A stretch of 64,000 bases of DNA. Origin: Comamonas badia DSM 17552 (lineage in GTDB: Bacteria > Pseudomonadota > Gammaproteobacteria > Burkholderiales > Burkholderiaceae_C). Below the pieces are notes generated by a model. The model ran no database searches, was not told the DNA's origin, and saw nothing but the letters and a program-made list of their open reading frames with translations. Positions 19,801 to 28,431 of this stretch are shown here, one piece after another. Location of the stretch: assembly GCF_000484635.1 (NCBI RefSeq), contig NZ_AXVM01000001.1, forward strand, positions 558,001 to 622,000, read 5' to 3'. A program made the position numbers and the translations under genes. Each line of letters begins with the position of its first letter. Position 1 is the first letter of the stretch.

Positions 19801-20164
19801 CCTGGCGGATGGAGCGAATGTCAACCTTGGCACGAATCCATTCGGCGCAGTGCCGGGCCACTTCTTTTTGCTGCAAGCGGTTGGCCAACTCCAGACCTTC
19901 GTCCTCGATCTGAAAGGCTTTCTTGTCTGTCTTTTCCGGATCGAGCGAGGCGATAAAGCGGGGTTCACCGAACAGGAAATTCAAGTGCTCGATCTGGTCA
20001 AGCCCCTGCGCCAGAGCGTCATAAGCATAGATGGTGAAGTAGGCGGAGACGATGGAAAGCTGGCTTCCAGCACAAGCTTTTTCGGCGAGGAAATCGGCAA
20101 CTCGCCCACGCGAATGGTTATCTCGGATGCCCGATGTCAATTCAGTTCGAACGGTCATTGTCAT
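16829..20164 (-). CDS. PLD-nuclease/SNF2-helicase fusion protein
   Basis: A 1111-residue two-module protein, first gene of the cassette. Module one is a phospholipase-D-type nuclease with a single HKD motif: H126-x-K128-x4-D133 (LLHGKLYHID) and GSSN at 143-146. One motif per chain implies a dimeric active site, as in the BfiI nuclease. Module two is an SNF2-type superfamily 2 helicase: Walker A SVGLGKT near 275-281, DESH at 365-368, LLLSATP, and QRFGRIDRIGS as motif VI. DNA translocation coupled to cleavage is the natural inference. The start codon at 20164 lies directly after the stop of the truncated parC at 20165, so this gene is probably translated by coupling to that remnant. Confidence 0.92.
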   Translation of the reverse strand: MTMTVRTELTSGIRDNHSRGRVADFLAEKACAGSQLSIVSAYFTIYAYDALAQGLDQIEHLNFLFGEPRFIASLDPEKTDKKAFQIEDEGLELANRLQQKEVARHCAEWIRAKVDIRSIRQANLLHGKLYHIDDGRREHALLGSSNFTRRGLGLAATPNIELNLVVDSDRDRADLKRWFDDIWNDEKLVQDVKDEVLRYLELLYVNHPPEFIYFKTLYHVFERFLLGQEADAALFEQTAILDTEIWKALFDFQKDGVKGAIHKINQHNGCILADSVGLGKTYSALAVIKYFELRNDKVLVLCPKKLRDNWTVYLAQNNSELNPFIKDRFAYTVLSHTDLSRESGRVDGIDLSTINWGNFDLVVIDESHNFRNDTKGKRGDDGHAIRKSRYERLMDDVIKSGVKTKVLLLSATPVNNDLKDLRNQIKFIAEDQDAAFNQSFGIRSVKDALTLAQKTFMEWARRSGGERDARELLDRLPASFFTLLDELTIARSRKHIQKYYRAAMAQIGQFPKRKKPLPVFSEIDLKGRFLSYDRLNDEIDNYQLSLYNPSRYVLQQFKAQYDQDNVRNFSQESRERFLIGMMKVNFLKRLESSVRSFAITMERTVGKIEDLESRLRQFQRHQDAAAADIQTDLFLEPEDEDDELAQAFQVGSKLKYQMQHLDVTAWLHDLAQDKQQLALLMESAQAVGPARDAKLAELKKLIENKVRHPSTNAFGQDNRKVLVFCAFADTAAYLYEELEGWARNTLGVHIALVSGGARPNRSTFGKEDFSHILANFAPRAKQRAKMRSMPQDGEIDILIATDCISEGQNLQDCDYLINYDIHWNPVRIIQRFGRIDRIGSPNAAIQLVNFWPTPDLNKYINLKNRVEARMALVDISATAEDNVLQAQDLEELIKQDLRYRDKQLLRLKDEVLDLEDFNESVALNEFTLDDFRMELAGYIEANRTKLEQAPFGLYAVVPPRAEHATIQPGVIYCLKQRADAAGNEAVNPLQPYFLVYIQGDGEVRYNFTAPKQVLEIFRALCQGQTEPHAALCKLFDAETRDGQDMQRYSALLDKAVAAIAAQFGRKNAGNLFTGRGGKLVGAQGAIKAATDFELITWLVIQPTAASQREAI

Positions 20165-20386
20165 TCATGCATTTTGGTGCTCATACCGCCTGATCTGTCC
20201 CATGCGCTCCATCGCGTAGAGGATGCGCCGCTGCACGGGCTTTTGCCCATCGGCCACGTCGGGCAGCGCGCGGCCCTTGACCACCGACAGGGCGTATTCG
20301 AGGTAGGCGCGCTGGGCGTAGCTGGCCAGTGCCCCCTCGTCGCCGGGGTCGGCGAGGGTCAGATCGAGAACGGTTTGATCACTCAT
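20165..20386 (-). pseudogene. parC: Truncated 5' end of parC
   Basis: 73 codons starting [18 protein letters not shown] and then [20 protein letters not shown] through AMERMG, identical for 44 residues to the N terminus of the complete ParC. After AMERMG it runs into unrelated codons ([10 protein letters not shown]) and stops. The breakpoint is at about 20198. No catalytic residue is present, so no topoisomerase function is possible. It retains a start codon and leader on the parE-proximal side and now acts as a leader reading frame for the defence operon. The first 20 codons differ from the complete copy by substitutions and an indel. Confidence 0.93.
20199..20329 (-). repeat. parC 5' direct repeat, cassette-right copy
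   Basis: Partner of the 131-bp segment at 9807-9937, in the same orientation. About 11 of 131 bases differ and all changes are silent. The pair brackets roughly 10.3 kb containing the four-gene operon. Confidence 0.9.
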
Positions 20387-20394
20387 GGTTTACA

Positions 20395-20445
20395 ACAAAA
20401 ACGGCTCCAGCGCTTGATCAGCAAGCGCTGGAAGCTATCAAAATA
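20395..20445 (-). repeat. Dispersed repeat with perfect 10-bp hairpin
   Basis: CCAGCGCTTG-ATCAG-CAAGCGCTGG at 20407-20431 is a perfect 10-bp stem with a 5-base loop, flanked by AGCTATC and an A/T-rich tail. This is the most palindromic copy and probably the closest to an intact repeat. It lies about 10 bases upstream of the truncated parC start codon and could influence translation of that leader. Confidence 0.75.
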
Positions 20446-20535
20446 AAAGCATCGAATGCACTGCCCCGGCATCAGACGGCGCCGATGCTTGCTTCTGCCG
20501 GCCGGCAAAGCATGGGATGTTCCGCAGCCACCGAT

Positions 20536-20928
20536 TCATCGCACCGCCCCGCCCCACGCGATGTCCAGGCGTTGCGCCAGTGCCTGCAGCGGCTTGTCGA
20601 GCGTCCACAGCCGCACACCCGGCATGAGGCGCGCGCTGGCCAGAAGGTTGACGTCCACGGCGCCGCAGCCCCGGTCGAAGAGCTGCTCCCGCTCGATGAA
20701 CGCCAGCAACTCGGCGGCTCCGGCCTGCACCGCCGGGCGCAGGCGCCCCAGGTCGGCCAGGGTGCGCGCCCGTGGCGCGGGCGGCGTGCCGCAGGCGAGT
20801 TCCAGCAACACCAGCGGGTGCATTCGCACGGCGTCGCTGGCCAGCAGGTCGGCCAAGCGCGCATTGCCGCGGCGAAAGTGGTCGACCCAGACGCTGGTGT
20901 CGACCAGCACGTCGCCCATCGGCATCAC
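20536..20928 (-). CDS. vapC: VapC-type PIN-domain toxin
   Basis: A 130-residue PIN-domain ribonuclease. [12 protein letters not shown] near the N terminus carries the first catalytic aspartate, LLELACGT the conserved glutamate region, and [14 protein letters not shown] the third acidic site. VapC toxins cleave RNA, often initiator tRNA or rRNA, when not bound by antitoxin. The ATG overlaps the vapB stop by four bases. The pair lies between parE and the truncated parC. Confidence 0.9.
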   Translation of the reverse strand: MMPMGDVLVDTSVWVDHFRRGNARLADLLASDAVRMHPLVLLELACGTPPAPRARTLADLGRLRPAVQAGAAELLAFIEREQLFDRGCGAVDVNLLASARLMPGVRLWTLDKPLQALAQRLDIAWGGAVR

Positions 20929-21134
20929 GCGGACGTGCGGGCAGTCGCACGCCGGCGCGCCACGTCGGCCATGCGCGGCGCCTGCCCGCCAAGGCGGGCC
21001 AGACGCTTGCCCGCCTGCACGCGAATGAAGGTGCGAATGGCCTCGCGGAACAACTCGGCCTTGTCCATGTCGGGATCGGCCAGTTCAAGCGCTTCTTCGT
21101 AGAGCAGGTCTTCGATGGTGACGGTCGTTCGCAT
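20925..21134 (-). CDS. vapB: VapB-type antitoxin
   Basis: A 69-residue protein beginning [19 protein letters not shown], the ribbon-helix-helix DNA-binding opening typical of type II VapB antitoxins, followed by an acidic-basic helix region ([12 protein letters not shown]) and a basic tail that would contact VapC. It precedes vapC with a four-base overlap. A palindrome just upstream is a likely operator for autoregulation. Confidence 0.88.
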   Translation of the reverse strand: MRTTVTIEDLLYEEALELADPDMDKAELFREAIRTFIRVQAGKRLARLGGQAPRMADVARRRATARTSA

Positions 21135-21170
21135 GGGCGCCCTCTTTTTGTCATCTAAATTGATGATGAT

Positions 21171-21190
21171 TGATGCACATTATTGCATCA
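21171..21190. promoter_or_regulatory. Palindromic operator upstream of vapBC
   Basis: TGATGCA-CATTAT-TGCATCA is a perfect inverted repeat with 7-base arms, lying 37-56 bases upstream of vapB in the only AT-rich stretch between parE and vapB. Its position fits a VapB/VapBC autorepression site. Confidence 0.6.
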
Positions 21191-21221
21191 AATCCAGAAC
21201 CCATCCCGGTCACGTGCCTTT

Positions 21222-23192
<1,971 letters not shown>

Positions 23193-23280
23193 GGCGGCGG
23201 ATTGTATGACTGGATATAAAACCAGTTTTCACGTACCCTATCGCCAACCGGCCAAGCGCAATTTCGCTACATTTGCCGTG

Positions 23281-24498
23281 ATGCAAAAAACAGCGCGCAC
23301 CCTTCCCGTCACGCAAGTGCTGCTGTGCGGCGGCATCATCGTCACGCTGTCGCTGGGCATACGCCACGGTTTCGGCCTGTGGATGCTGCCGATCACGCAG
23401 CAAATGGGCTGGACGCGCGAAACCTTCGCGCTGGCCATCGCGATCCAGAATCTTTCGTGGGGCGTGCTCGGCATCTTCGGCGGCATGCTCGCAGATCGCT
23501 ACGGCGCGTTTCGCGTACTGCTGGGCGGCACGGTCCTTTACGCCGTGGGCCTGCTGGGCATGGCGCTCTCGCCCACGCCGTTTTTGTTCGCGCTCACCGC
23601 CGGCGTGCTGATCGGCGCGGCGCAGGCGGGCACCACCTACTCCATCATCTACGGCGTGATCGGGCGGCAGATCGCACCCGAGCGCCGCTCCTGGGCCATG
23701 GGCGTGGCGGCGGCGGCAGGCTCGCTCGGCCAGTTCCTCTTGCTGCCGATCGAGGGACAGATGATTCTGCACCTGGGCTGGCAGACGGCGCTGCTCACCA
23801 TCGTAGTGCTGGCGCTGATGATGGCGCCACTGGCGTTTGGCCTGCGCGAGCCCGGCTTTCACGCGCACCACGCCGCGCAGCGCACGCAGACGGTGCGCCA
23901 CGCGATGGCCGAGGCGCTGCGCCACCCGCCCTATCTACTGCTGACCATGGGCTATTTCGTCTGCGGCTTTCAGGTCACCTTCATCGCGGTGCATCTGCCC
24001 GGCTACCTGTCGGACAAGGGATTGAGCCCGCAGGTCAGCGCCTTCGCGCTGGCAATCGTGGGCCTGCTCAACATCGTCGGCTCCTATGGCGCCGGGGTGC
24101 TCGGGCAACGCTTTCAAAAGCGCTGGATTCTCGCCTTCATCTACGCCACGCGCGCAGTGGTGATCGCGCTCTTCCTGCTGGCTCCGATTTCGCCGCTGTC
24201 GGTCTACCTGTTCGCGTCGGTGATGGGCCTGCTGTGGCTCTCCACCGTGCCGCCGACGAACGCGGTGGTGGCGCAGATGTTCGGCGTGCAGCATTTTTCG
24301 ATGCTCAGCGGCTTTTCTTTCTTCAGCCACCAGCTCGGCAGCTTCATGGGCGTGTGGCTGGGCGGCTATCTGTACGATCGCACCGGCAGCTATAACGTGG
24401 TGTGGCTGATCGCGATCGCCCTGAGCATGGCGGCGACGCTGCTCAATCTGCCCGTGAAGGAAACCCCCGTGATCCGCGCCGCCGCGCACGCCGCATGA
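23281..24498 (+). CDS. Major facilitator superfamily transporter
   Basis: 405 residues with about 12 hydrophobic segments, starting at the ATG at 23281. The longer open frame overlaps parE antisense. GGMLADRYGAFRVLL after the second helix is the MFS motif A variant (G..ADR.G.R). The N-terminal half begins LSLGIRHGFGLWMLPITQ, like the monocarboxylate/oxalate-formate branch of MFS. The substrate is unknown. The gene diverges from parE and ends in an ATGA overlap with a very small downstream gene. Confidence 0.88.
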   Translation: MQKTARTLPVTQVLLCGGIIVTLSLGIRHGFGLWMLPITQQMGWTRETFALAIAIQNLSWGVLGIFGGMLADRYGAFRVLLGGTVLYAVGLLGMALSPTPFLFALTAGVLIGAAQAGTTYSIIYGVIGRQIAPERRSWAMGVAAAAGSLGQFLLLPIEGQMILHLGWQTALLTIVVLALMMAPLAFGLREPGFHAHHAAQRTQTVRHAMAEALRHPPYLLLTMGYFVCGFQVTFIAVHLPGYLSDKGLSPQVSAFALAIVGLLNIVGSYGAGVLGQRFQKRWILAFIYATRAVVIALFLLAPISPLSVYLFASVMGLLWLSTVPPTNAVVAQMFGVQHFSMLSGFSFFSHQLGSFMGVWLGGYLYDRTGSYNVVWLIAIALSMAATLLNLPVKETPVIRAAAHAA

Positions 24499-24617
24499 GC
24501 ACCGCCCGCGTCCTGCTCTGGCTCGCGCTGGCGCTGGCGCTCGCGGCGGCGGTGATGCTGTACCTGCAACCCGGCTTCATGGTGCTGCTCGCGGAGCAGG
24601 TCTGGGCCTGTTTTTGA
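24495..24617 (+). CDS. 40-residue single-pass membrane protein
   Basis: A short frame starting at the ATG at 24495, which overlaps the MFS stop codon (ATGA), and ending just before the methyltransferase start codon. The product MSTARVLLWLALALALAAAV then VMLYLQPGFMVLLAEQVWACF is nearly all membrane helix with a short C-terminal tail. The tight fit between both neighbours and the coupling-type overlap support translation. No family recognised; a partner of the transporter is possible. Confidence 0.5.
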   Translation: MSTARVLLWLALALALAAAVMLYLQPGFMVLLAEQVWACF

Positions 24618-24618
24618 A

Positions 24619-25170
24619 ATGCACGCAAACCTCGCTCCCTCGGACTGGATACGGCGCTGGTCGCACCTCGTGCGCCCCGGCGGCGCGGTACTGGATGTCG
24701 CCTGCGGCATGGGGCGACACTTGCACTGGTTTCATGAAAGAAATCATGCCGTAACCGGCGTGGATCAAGCGCAAGCAGCTATTGGTTCGATATCGAACTT
24801 TGGGGAGGCGATTTGCGCCGACATCGAAAACGGCCCCTGGCCGCTGGCGGGGCGCACCTTTGATGCCGTCGTCGTCACCAACTACCTGTGGCGGCCGCTG
24901 CTACCCACAATCATCGCCAGCGTCGCGCCCGGTGGCGTGCTGCTGTACGAGACCTTCGCCGCAGGCAACGAAACCGTGGGCAAGCCCTCGCGTGCGGACT
25001 TCTTGCTGAGGCCCGGCGAGCTGCTCGCCGCCTGCGCCGGGCTGCGCATCGTGGCCTACGAGGACGGCTTTCTCGCCGCGCCCGAACGCTTCGTGCAGCG
25101 CATCGCGGCGGTGCGCGCGGACAGCGAAACGTCAACCGCGCCGCGGCGCCTACCGTTGCGACTGCCATAG
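24619..25170 (+). CDS. Class I SAM-dependent methyltransferase
   Basis: 183 residues. SAM-binding motif I is VLDVACGMGRHL, followed by a second strand ending VTGVDQ; motif IV/post-I is seen in FDAVVVTNYLWRPLL, then SVAPGGVLLYETFA. This is the small Rossmann-type fold that acts on small molecules or unknown substrates. A repeat copy at 24761-24800 falls just after the acidic residue of motif II (VDQAQAAIGSISNFGEA), making that loop unusually long. The gene lies between a 40-residue membrane protein and dapA, all on the plus strand with short spacing. Confidence 0.85.
   Translation: MHANLAPSDWIRRWSHLVRPGGAVLDVACGMGRHLHWFHERNHAVTGVDQAQAAIGSISNFGEAICADIENGPWPLAGRTFDAVVVTNYLWRPLLPTIIASVAPGGVLLYETFAAGNETVGKPSRADFLLRPGELLAACAGLRIVAYEDGFLAAPERFVQRIAAVRADSETSTAPRRLPLRLP
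24761..24800 (-). repeat. Dispersed repeat, copy inside methyltransferase gene
   Basis: On the minus strand it reads AATAGCTGCTTGCGCTTGAT, the left half of the repeat core. It is in frame and falls in a loop after motif II of the methyltransferase. Confidence 0.55.
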
Positions 25171-25194
25171 AATGCTCTTTTGCGGTTTTCACCC

Positions 25195-26100
25195 ATGCCC
25201 ATGACCTCCCGCGGCTATCTCTTCACCGGCAGCACCGTTGCCCTCGTCACCCCTATGCACGAGGACGGGAGCGTCGACTACCCCACGCTTCGCAAGCTGA
25301 TCGACTGGCACATCCAGGAAGGCACCGACTGCCTGAGCGTCGTCGGCACCACGGGCGAATCGCCCACCGTCAATGTCGAGGAGCACTGCGAGATCATCCG
25401 CGTGACGGTGGAGCAATCGGCCGGGCGCGTGCCGGTGCTGGCCGGTTGCGGCGCCAACTCCACGCGCGAGGCCATTGAGCTCGCACGCTTCGCCAAGAAA
25501 GTCGGCGCGCACAGCCAGTTGCAGGTGGTGCCCTACTACAACAAGCCCACGCAAGAGGGCCAGTACCAGCACTTCAAGGCGATCGCCGAGGCCACGGGCG
25601 ACCTGCCCATGGTGCTCTACAACGTACCGGGCCGCTCGGTCGCCGATCTGCAGCACGACACGGTGCTGCGCCTGGCGCAGGTCCCCGGCGTCGTCGGCAT
25701 CAAGGAAGCCACTGGCGACATCGGCCGCGCGCAGTGGCTGATCCGCGACGTGCCCGAGGGCTTCGCGGTCTATTCGGGCGACGACCCTACCGCCGTGGCG
25801 CTGATGCTCTGCGGCGGCCAGGGCAACATCAGTGTCACCGCCAACATCGCGCCGCGCCTGATGCATGAGCTGTGCGTCTCCGCCATCGCGGGCGACACCG
25901 CCAAGGCCATGAAAATCCAGCGCCAGTTGATGCCGCTGCACAAGCACCTGTTCGTTGAAGCCAACCCCATCCCGCTCAAATGGGCCATGGCCCGCCTCGG
26001 GCTGTGCAGCGCCAACATGCGTCTGCCCATGACGCCACTTGCCCACCAGCATGAAGCGACGGTCGAAGGGGCCCTGCGCGCCAGCGGCCTGCTCGGCTGA
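25195..26100 (+). CDS. dapA: 4-hydroxy-tetrahydrodipicolinate synthase
   Basis: About 301 residues. It condenses pyruvate with aspartate semialdehyde, the first committed step to lysine and meso-diaminopimelate. Visible family marks are [11 protein letters not shown] (substrate-binding TTGES), YNVPGRS with the catalytic tyrosine, and [10 protein letters not shown] with the Schiff-base lysine. ATGs at 25195 and 25201 are both possible; the frame extends to a TTG at 25180. bamC follows 34 bases later, a common arrangement in proteobacteria. Confidence 0.97.
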   Translation: MPMTSRGYLFTGSTVALVTPMHEDGSVDYPTLRKLIDWHIQEGTDCLSVVGTTGESPTVNVEEHCEIIRVTVEQSAGRVPVLAGCGANSTREAIELARFAKKVGAHSQLQVVPYYNKPTQEGQYQHFKAIAEATGDLPMVLYNVPGRSVADLQHDTVLRLAQVPGVVGIKEATGDIGRAQWLIRDVPEGFAVYSGDDPTAVALMLCGGQGNISVTANIAPRLMHELCVSAIAGDTAKAMKIQRQLMPLHKHLFVEANPIPLKWAMARLGLCSANMRLPMTPLAHQHEATVEGALRASGLLG

Positions 26101-26134
26101 TCGATTTCCTTTCCCGTCTACGAAAGATTCCCGC

Positions 26135-27226
26135 GTGAACCCGACCCTACGCCTGGGCCTGCTGGGCCTCGCTGTCACACTCTCCGCTTGCTCCGTTCTG
26201 GACAGCGACAAGATCGACTACAAGAGCGCCCAGCGCGGCTCGTCGCTCGAAGTCCCGCCAGACCTCACGCAGCTCTCGACCGACACACGCTACGTCGTGC
26301 AGGGCGGATCAACCTCCGCCGCCGCGTACGAAGCGGGTCGCGCGCAACAAGCCAAGGCCGGCGTCACCGCCGCGCCCAAGGCGGTGGGCGACGTGCATAT
26401 CGAGCGCGACGGCAACCAGCGCTGGCTGGTCGTCGCGCGCTCGCCCGACGAGCTCTGGAGCCCGGTGCGCGATTTCTGGCTGGAGCATGGCTTCACGCTG
26501 GAAATCGACCAACCGAAGCTGGGCATCATGGAAACGGACTGGGCCGAGAACCGCGCCAAGATTCCGCAGGACGTGGTTCGCCGCACGATAGGAAAAATGT
26601 TCGACTCGCTCTACTCCACCGGCCTGCGCGACAAGTTCCGTACGCGGCTGGAACGCCGTGCCGACGGCGGCACCGACATCTACATCACCCACAAGGGCAT
26701 GGAAGAGGTCTACACCAATGCCCAGAAAGACAATACCGTCTGGCAGCCGCGCGCGGCAGACCCTGAGCTGGAAACCGAATTCATCCGTCGGCTGATGGTC
26801 AGACTGGGCGTTTCCGAGGAGCAGGCGAAGGCCGCCGCGACAGCAGCGCCGCAGGCCGCGCCTGCTGCGGCAAAGCTTGCCAACGTCAACGGCATGCAAG
26901 TGATCCAGATGGATGAAGACTTCGACCACGCCTGGCGCCGCGTCGGTCTGTCGCTGGACCGCACCGGTTTCACCGTGGAAGACCGCGACCGCGCACAAGG
27001 CACCTACTTCGTGCGCTATGTCACGCCGACGGACAAGAAGGAGCCCGGCTTCTTCAGCAAGCTCTTCGGCAGTTCCAGCAACGCCGCCGCGCCCGAAAAA
27101 TACCGCATCACCGTGCGCAGCAACGCCAAGCAGAGCACTGTTTCCGTTCTGCGCTCGGACGGCAGCGCGGAAACCTCTGCCAATATCGAGCGCATCCTGC
27201 GCATTCTTGCCGACGATCTGAAATAG
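26135..27226 (+). CDS. bamC: Outer membrane protein assembly factor BamC, lipoprotein
   Basis: 363 residues from the GTG at 26135, which begins a lipoprotein signal (LGLLGLAVTLSAC, lipobox LSAC). The mature N terminus has the unstructured YKSAQRGSSLEVPPDLTQL segment that contacts BamD, followed by two helix-grip domains (VARSPDELWSPVRDFWLEHGF and IQMDEDFDHAWRRVGLSLDR) joined by an Ala-rich linker. It is part of the BAM complex that folds beta-barrel proteins into the outer membrane. An upstream extension of the frame overlaps dapA and lacks a signal. A strong bidirectional terminator follows. Confidence 0.93.
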   Translation: MNPTLRLGLLGLAVTLSACSVLDSDKIDYKSAQRGSSLEVPPDLTQLSTDTRYVVQGGSTSAAAYEAGRAQQAKAGVTAAPKAVGDVHIERDGNQRWLVVARSPDELWSPVRDFWLEHGFTLEIDQPKLGIMETDWAENRAKIPQDVVRRTIGKMFDSLYSTGLRDKFRTRLERRADGGTDIYITHKGMEEVYTNAQKDNTVWQPRAADPELETEFIRRLMVRLGVSEEQAKAAATAAPQAAPAAAKLANVNGMQVIQMDEDFDHAWRRVGLSLDRTGFTVEDRDRAQGTYFVRYVTPTDKKEPGFFSKLFGSSSNAAAPEKYRITVRSNAKQSTVSVLRSDGSAETSANIERILRILADDLK

Positions 27227-27249
27227 CCTGCAGCCAGCGGCTCTGCAGC

Positions 27250-27285
27250 AAAAAAGCCCCGGCATTGCGCACGGGGCTTTTTTTT
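27250..27285. terminator. Bidirectional intrinsic terminator after bamC
   Basis: AAAAAAGCCCCG at 27250-27261, a 10-base loop, then CGGGGCTTTTTT with further Ts to 27285. The A-run and T-run make it work in both directions, ending bamC on the plus strand and the lipoprotein gene on the minus strand. Confidence 0.9.
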
Positions 27286-27328
27286 GCGGCCGACGGCGGG
27301 CGCCATCGGCCGGTGAATGACTGCGAGA

Positions 27329-27712
27329 TTACTTGCCGGTCGCGGCGGCAGCAGCCTTCTCGGCCGCTTCCTTGGCGGCAGCGGCGGCGTCCTTGGTGGC
27401 GTCAGCGGCAGCGCTGCCGGCGTCCTTGGCGGCATCCACCGCGTCTTTCGCTGCATCCTTGGCAGCATCTGCGGCGTCCTTGGCGGCGTCGGCAGTCGCC
27501 GCACCGGCATCCTTGGCGGCATCCACGGCGGCCGTACCCGCTGCCTTGGCGGCATCCACCGCATCCTTTGCGGCATCCTTGGCTGCATCGGCAGCAGAGG
27601 CGGGGGCCGGCGCTTCGGCAGGGGCAGGAGCAGGAGCCGGCTCCTGCTTGTTGCCGCAGCCGACCAGCGCAGCAGTCGCCAGCAACGAAGCCAAAAGGAC
27701 AGAATATTTCAT
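27329..27712 (-). CDS. Ala/Lys/Asp-repeat lipoprotein
   Basis: 127 residues from the ATG at 27712. A short lipoprotein signal ends LVGC, followed by a Pro/Ala-rich spacer (QEPAPAPAPAEAPAPAS) and then about 85 residues built almost only from A, K, D, V and E in AADAAKDAAKDAVDAAKDAG-like units. This would form a long amphipathic helix, as in LEA-type or apolipoprotein-like proteins. The coding DNA is itself repetitive (units related to GCGGCATCCTTGGC), so length variation between strains is likely. It is probably anchored in the outer membrane or periplasmic leaflet; function unknown. Confidence 0.8.
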   Translation of the reverse strand: MKYSVLLASLLATAALVGCGNKQEPAPAPAPAEAPAPASAADAAKDAAKDAVDAAKAAGTAAVDAAKDAGAATADAAKDAADAAKDAAKDAVDAAKDAGSAAADATKDAAAAAKEAAEKAAAAATGK

Positions 27713-27869
27713 GACAAATCCAATGAAAGCCGCAGGAATCCTACAAACCCGCCCCACCGGCCCTGCCGGCTACCGATGGACGGACCCCGCAGCCAACCCT
27801 GCCGCAGGAAAACTTGCCTATTTTATGCAATGTCTGTCAATTCTGATTTACCCGGAATGCAAACAGTTG

Positions 27870-28376
27870 TCACAAGCCCAGTACCGACGCCGGAAAACCC
27901 GGGGCGGACCTGGCGAGCACCCATTCATCCAGCAGTTCGCGCTGCAGCACCAGGCGTGCCGGTTCACTGCCGCTTACCCCGTTGCTGCGCACCGGATCGA
28001 GCCGCTGCAGAACCCAGCGTTCGGACCATAGAACGCTGGGCAGGTCCGTCGCGTTGACGCTGCCGCTCTTGCGCGCGGTGACCAGATGGTCCCATTGCAC
28101 GCGCCATTGCACAAAACGCGGGTGCAGGCGCACGATGGCATCAAAGCCGCCCGCCAGCAGCGTCATGCGCCGCCCCGCCGCGGACCACTGCCGCAGGCTC
28201 TCGATGACCGCGCGCTCGCCCAGCGGCCAATCGGCGAAATCGGCATCGCTCAACACCAGCTCCCGCCAGCCCGCGCGCGCGGCGCAGGCCATGGCATCGC
28301 GCACCAGCTGGCGAAACGCCTCGCGCCCCTCGAAGCGGCCCGAGGGCAATGCCATTTCCGATCCACCTGCATTCAT
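27870..28376 (-). CDS. Conserved protein of unknown function
   Basis: 168 residues from the ATG at 28376; the frame continues to 28484, but that part is antisense to the divergent gene's start. The protein has RFEGREAFRQLVRDAMACA, WRELVLSDADFADWPLGERAVIESL and a repeated W pattern (RFVQWRVQWDHLVTAR). I recall similar proteins next to FKBP-type isomerases in other Burkholderiales (perhaps the family now called DUF7931, which I cannot verify). No catalytic motif, signal or membrane segment is evident. It diverges from the SlyD-like gene with about 55 bases between starts. Confidence 0.7.
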   Translation of the reverse strand: MNAGGSEMALPSGRFEGREAFRQLVRDAMACAARAGWRELVLSDADFADWPLGERAVIESLRQWSAAGRRMTLLAGGFDAIVRLHPRFVQWRVQWDHLVTARKSGSVNATDLPSVLWSERWVLQRLDPVRSNGVSGSEPARLVLQRELLDEWVLARSAPGFPASVLGL

Positions 28377-28431
28377 GACCGTGCCCTCCCTGCGCGGCTG
28401 CCTTGTGCCACAACTGCGACAATTCTCCCCC

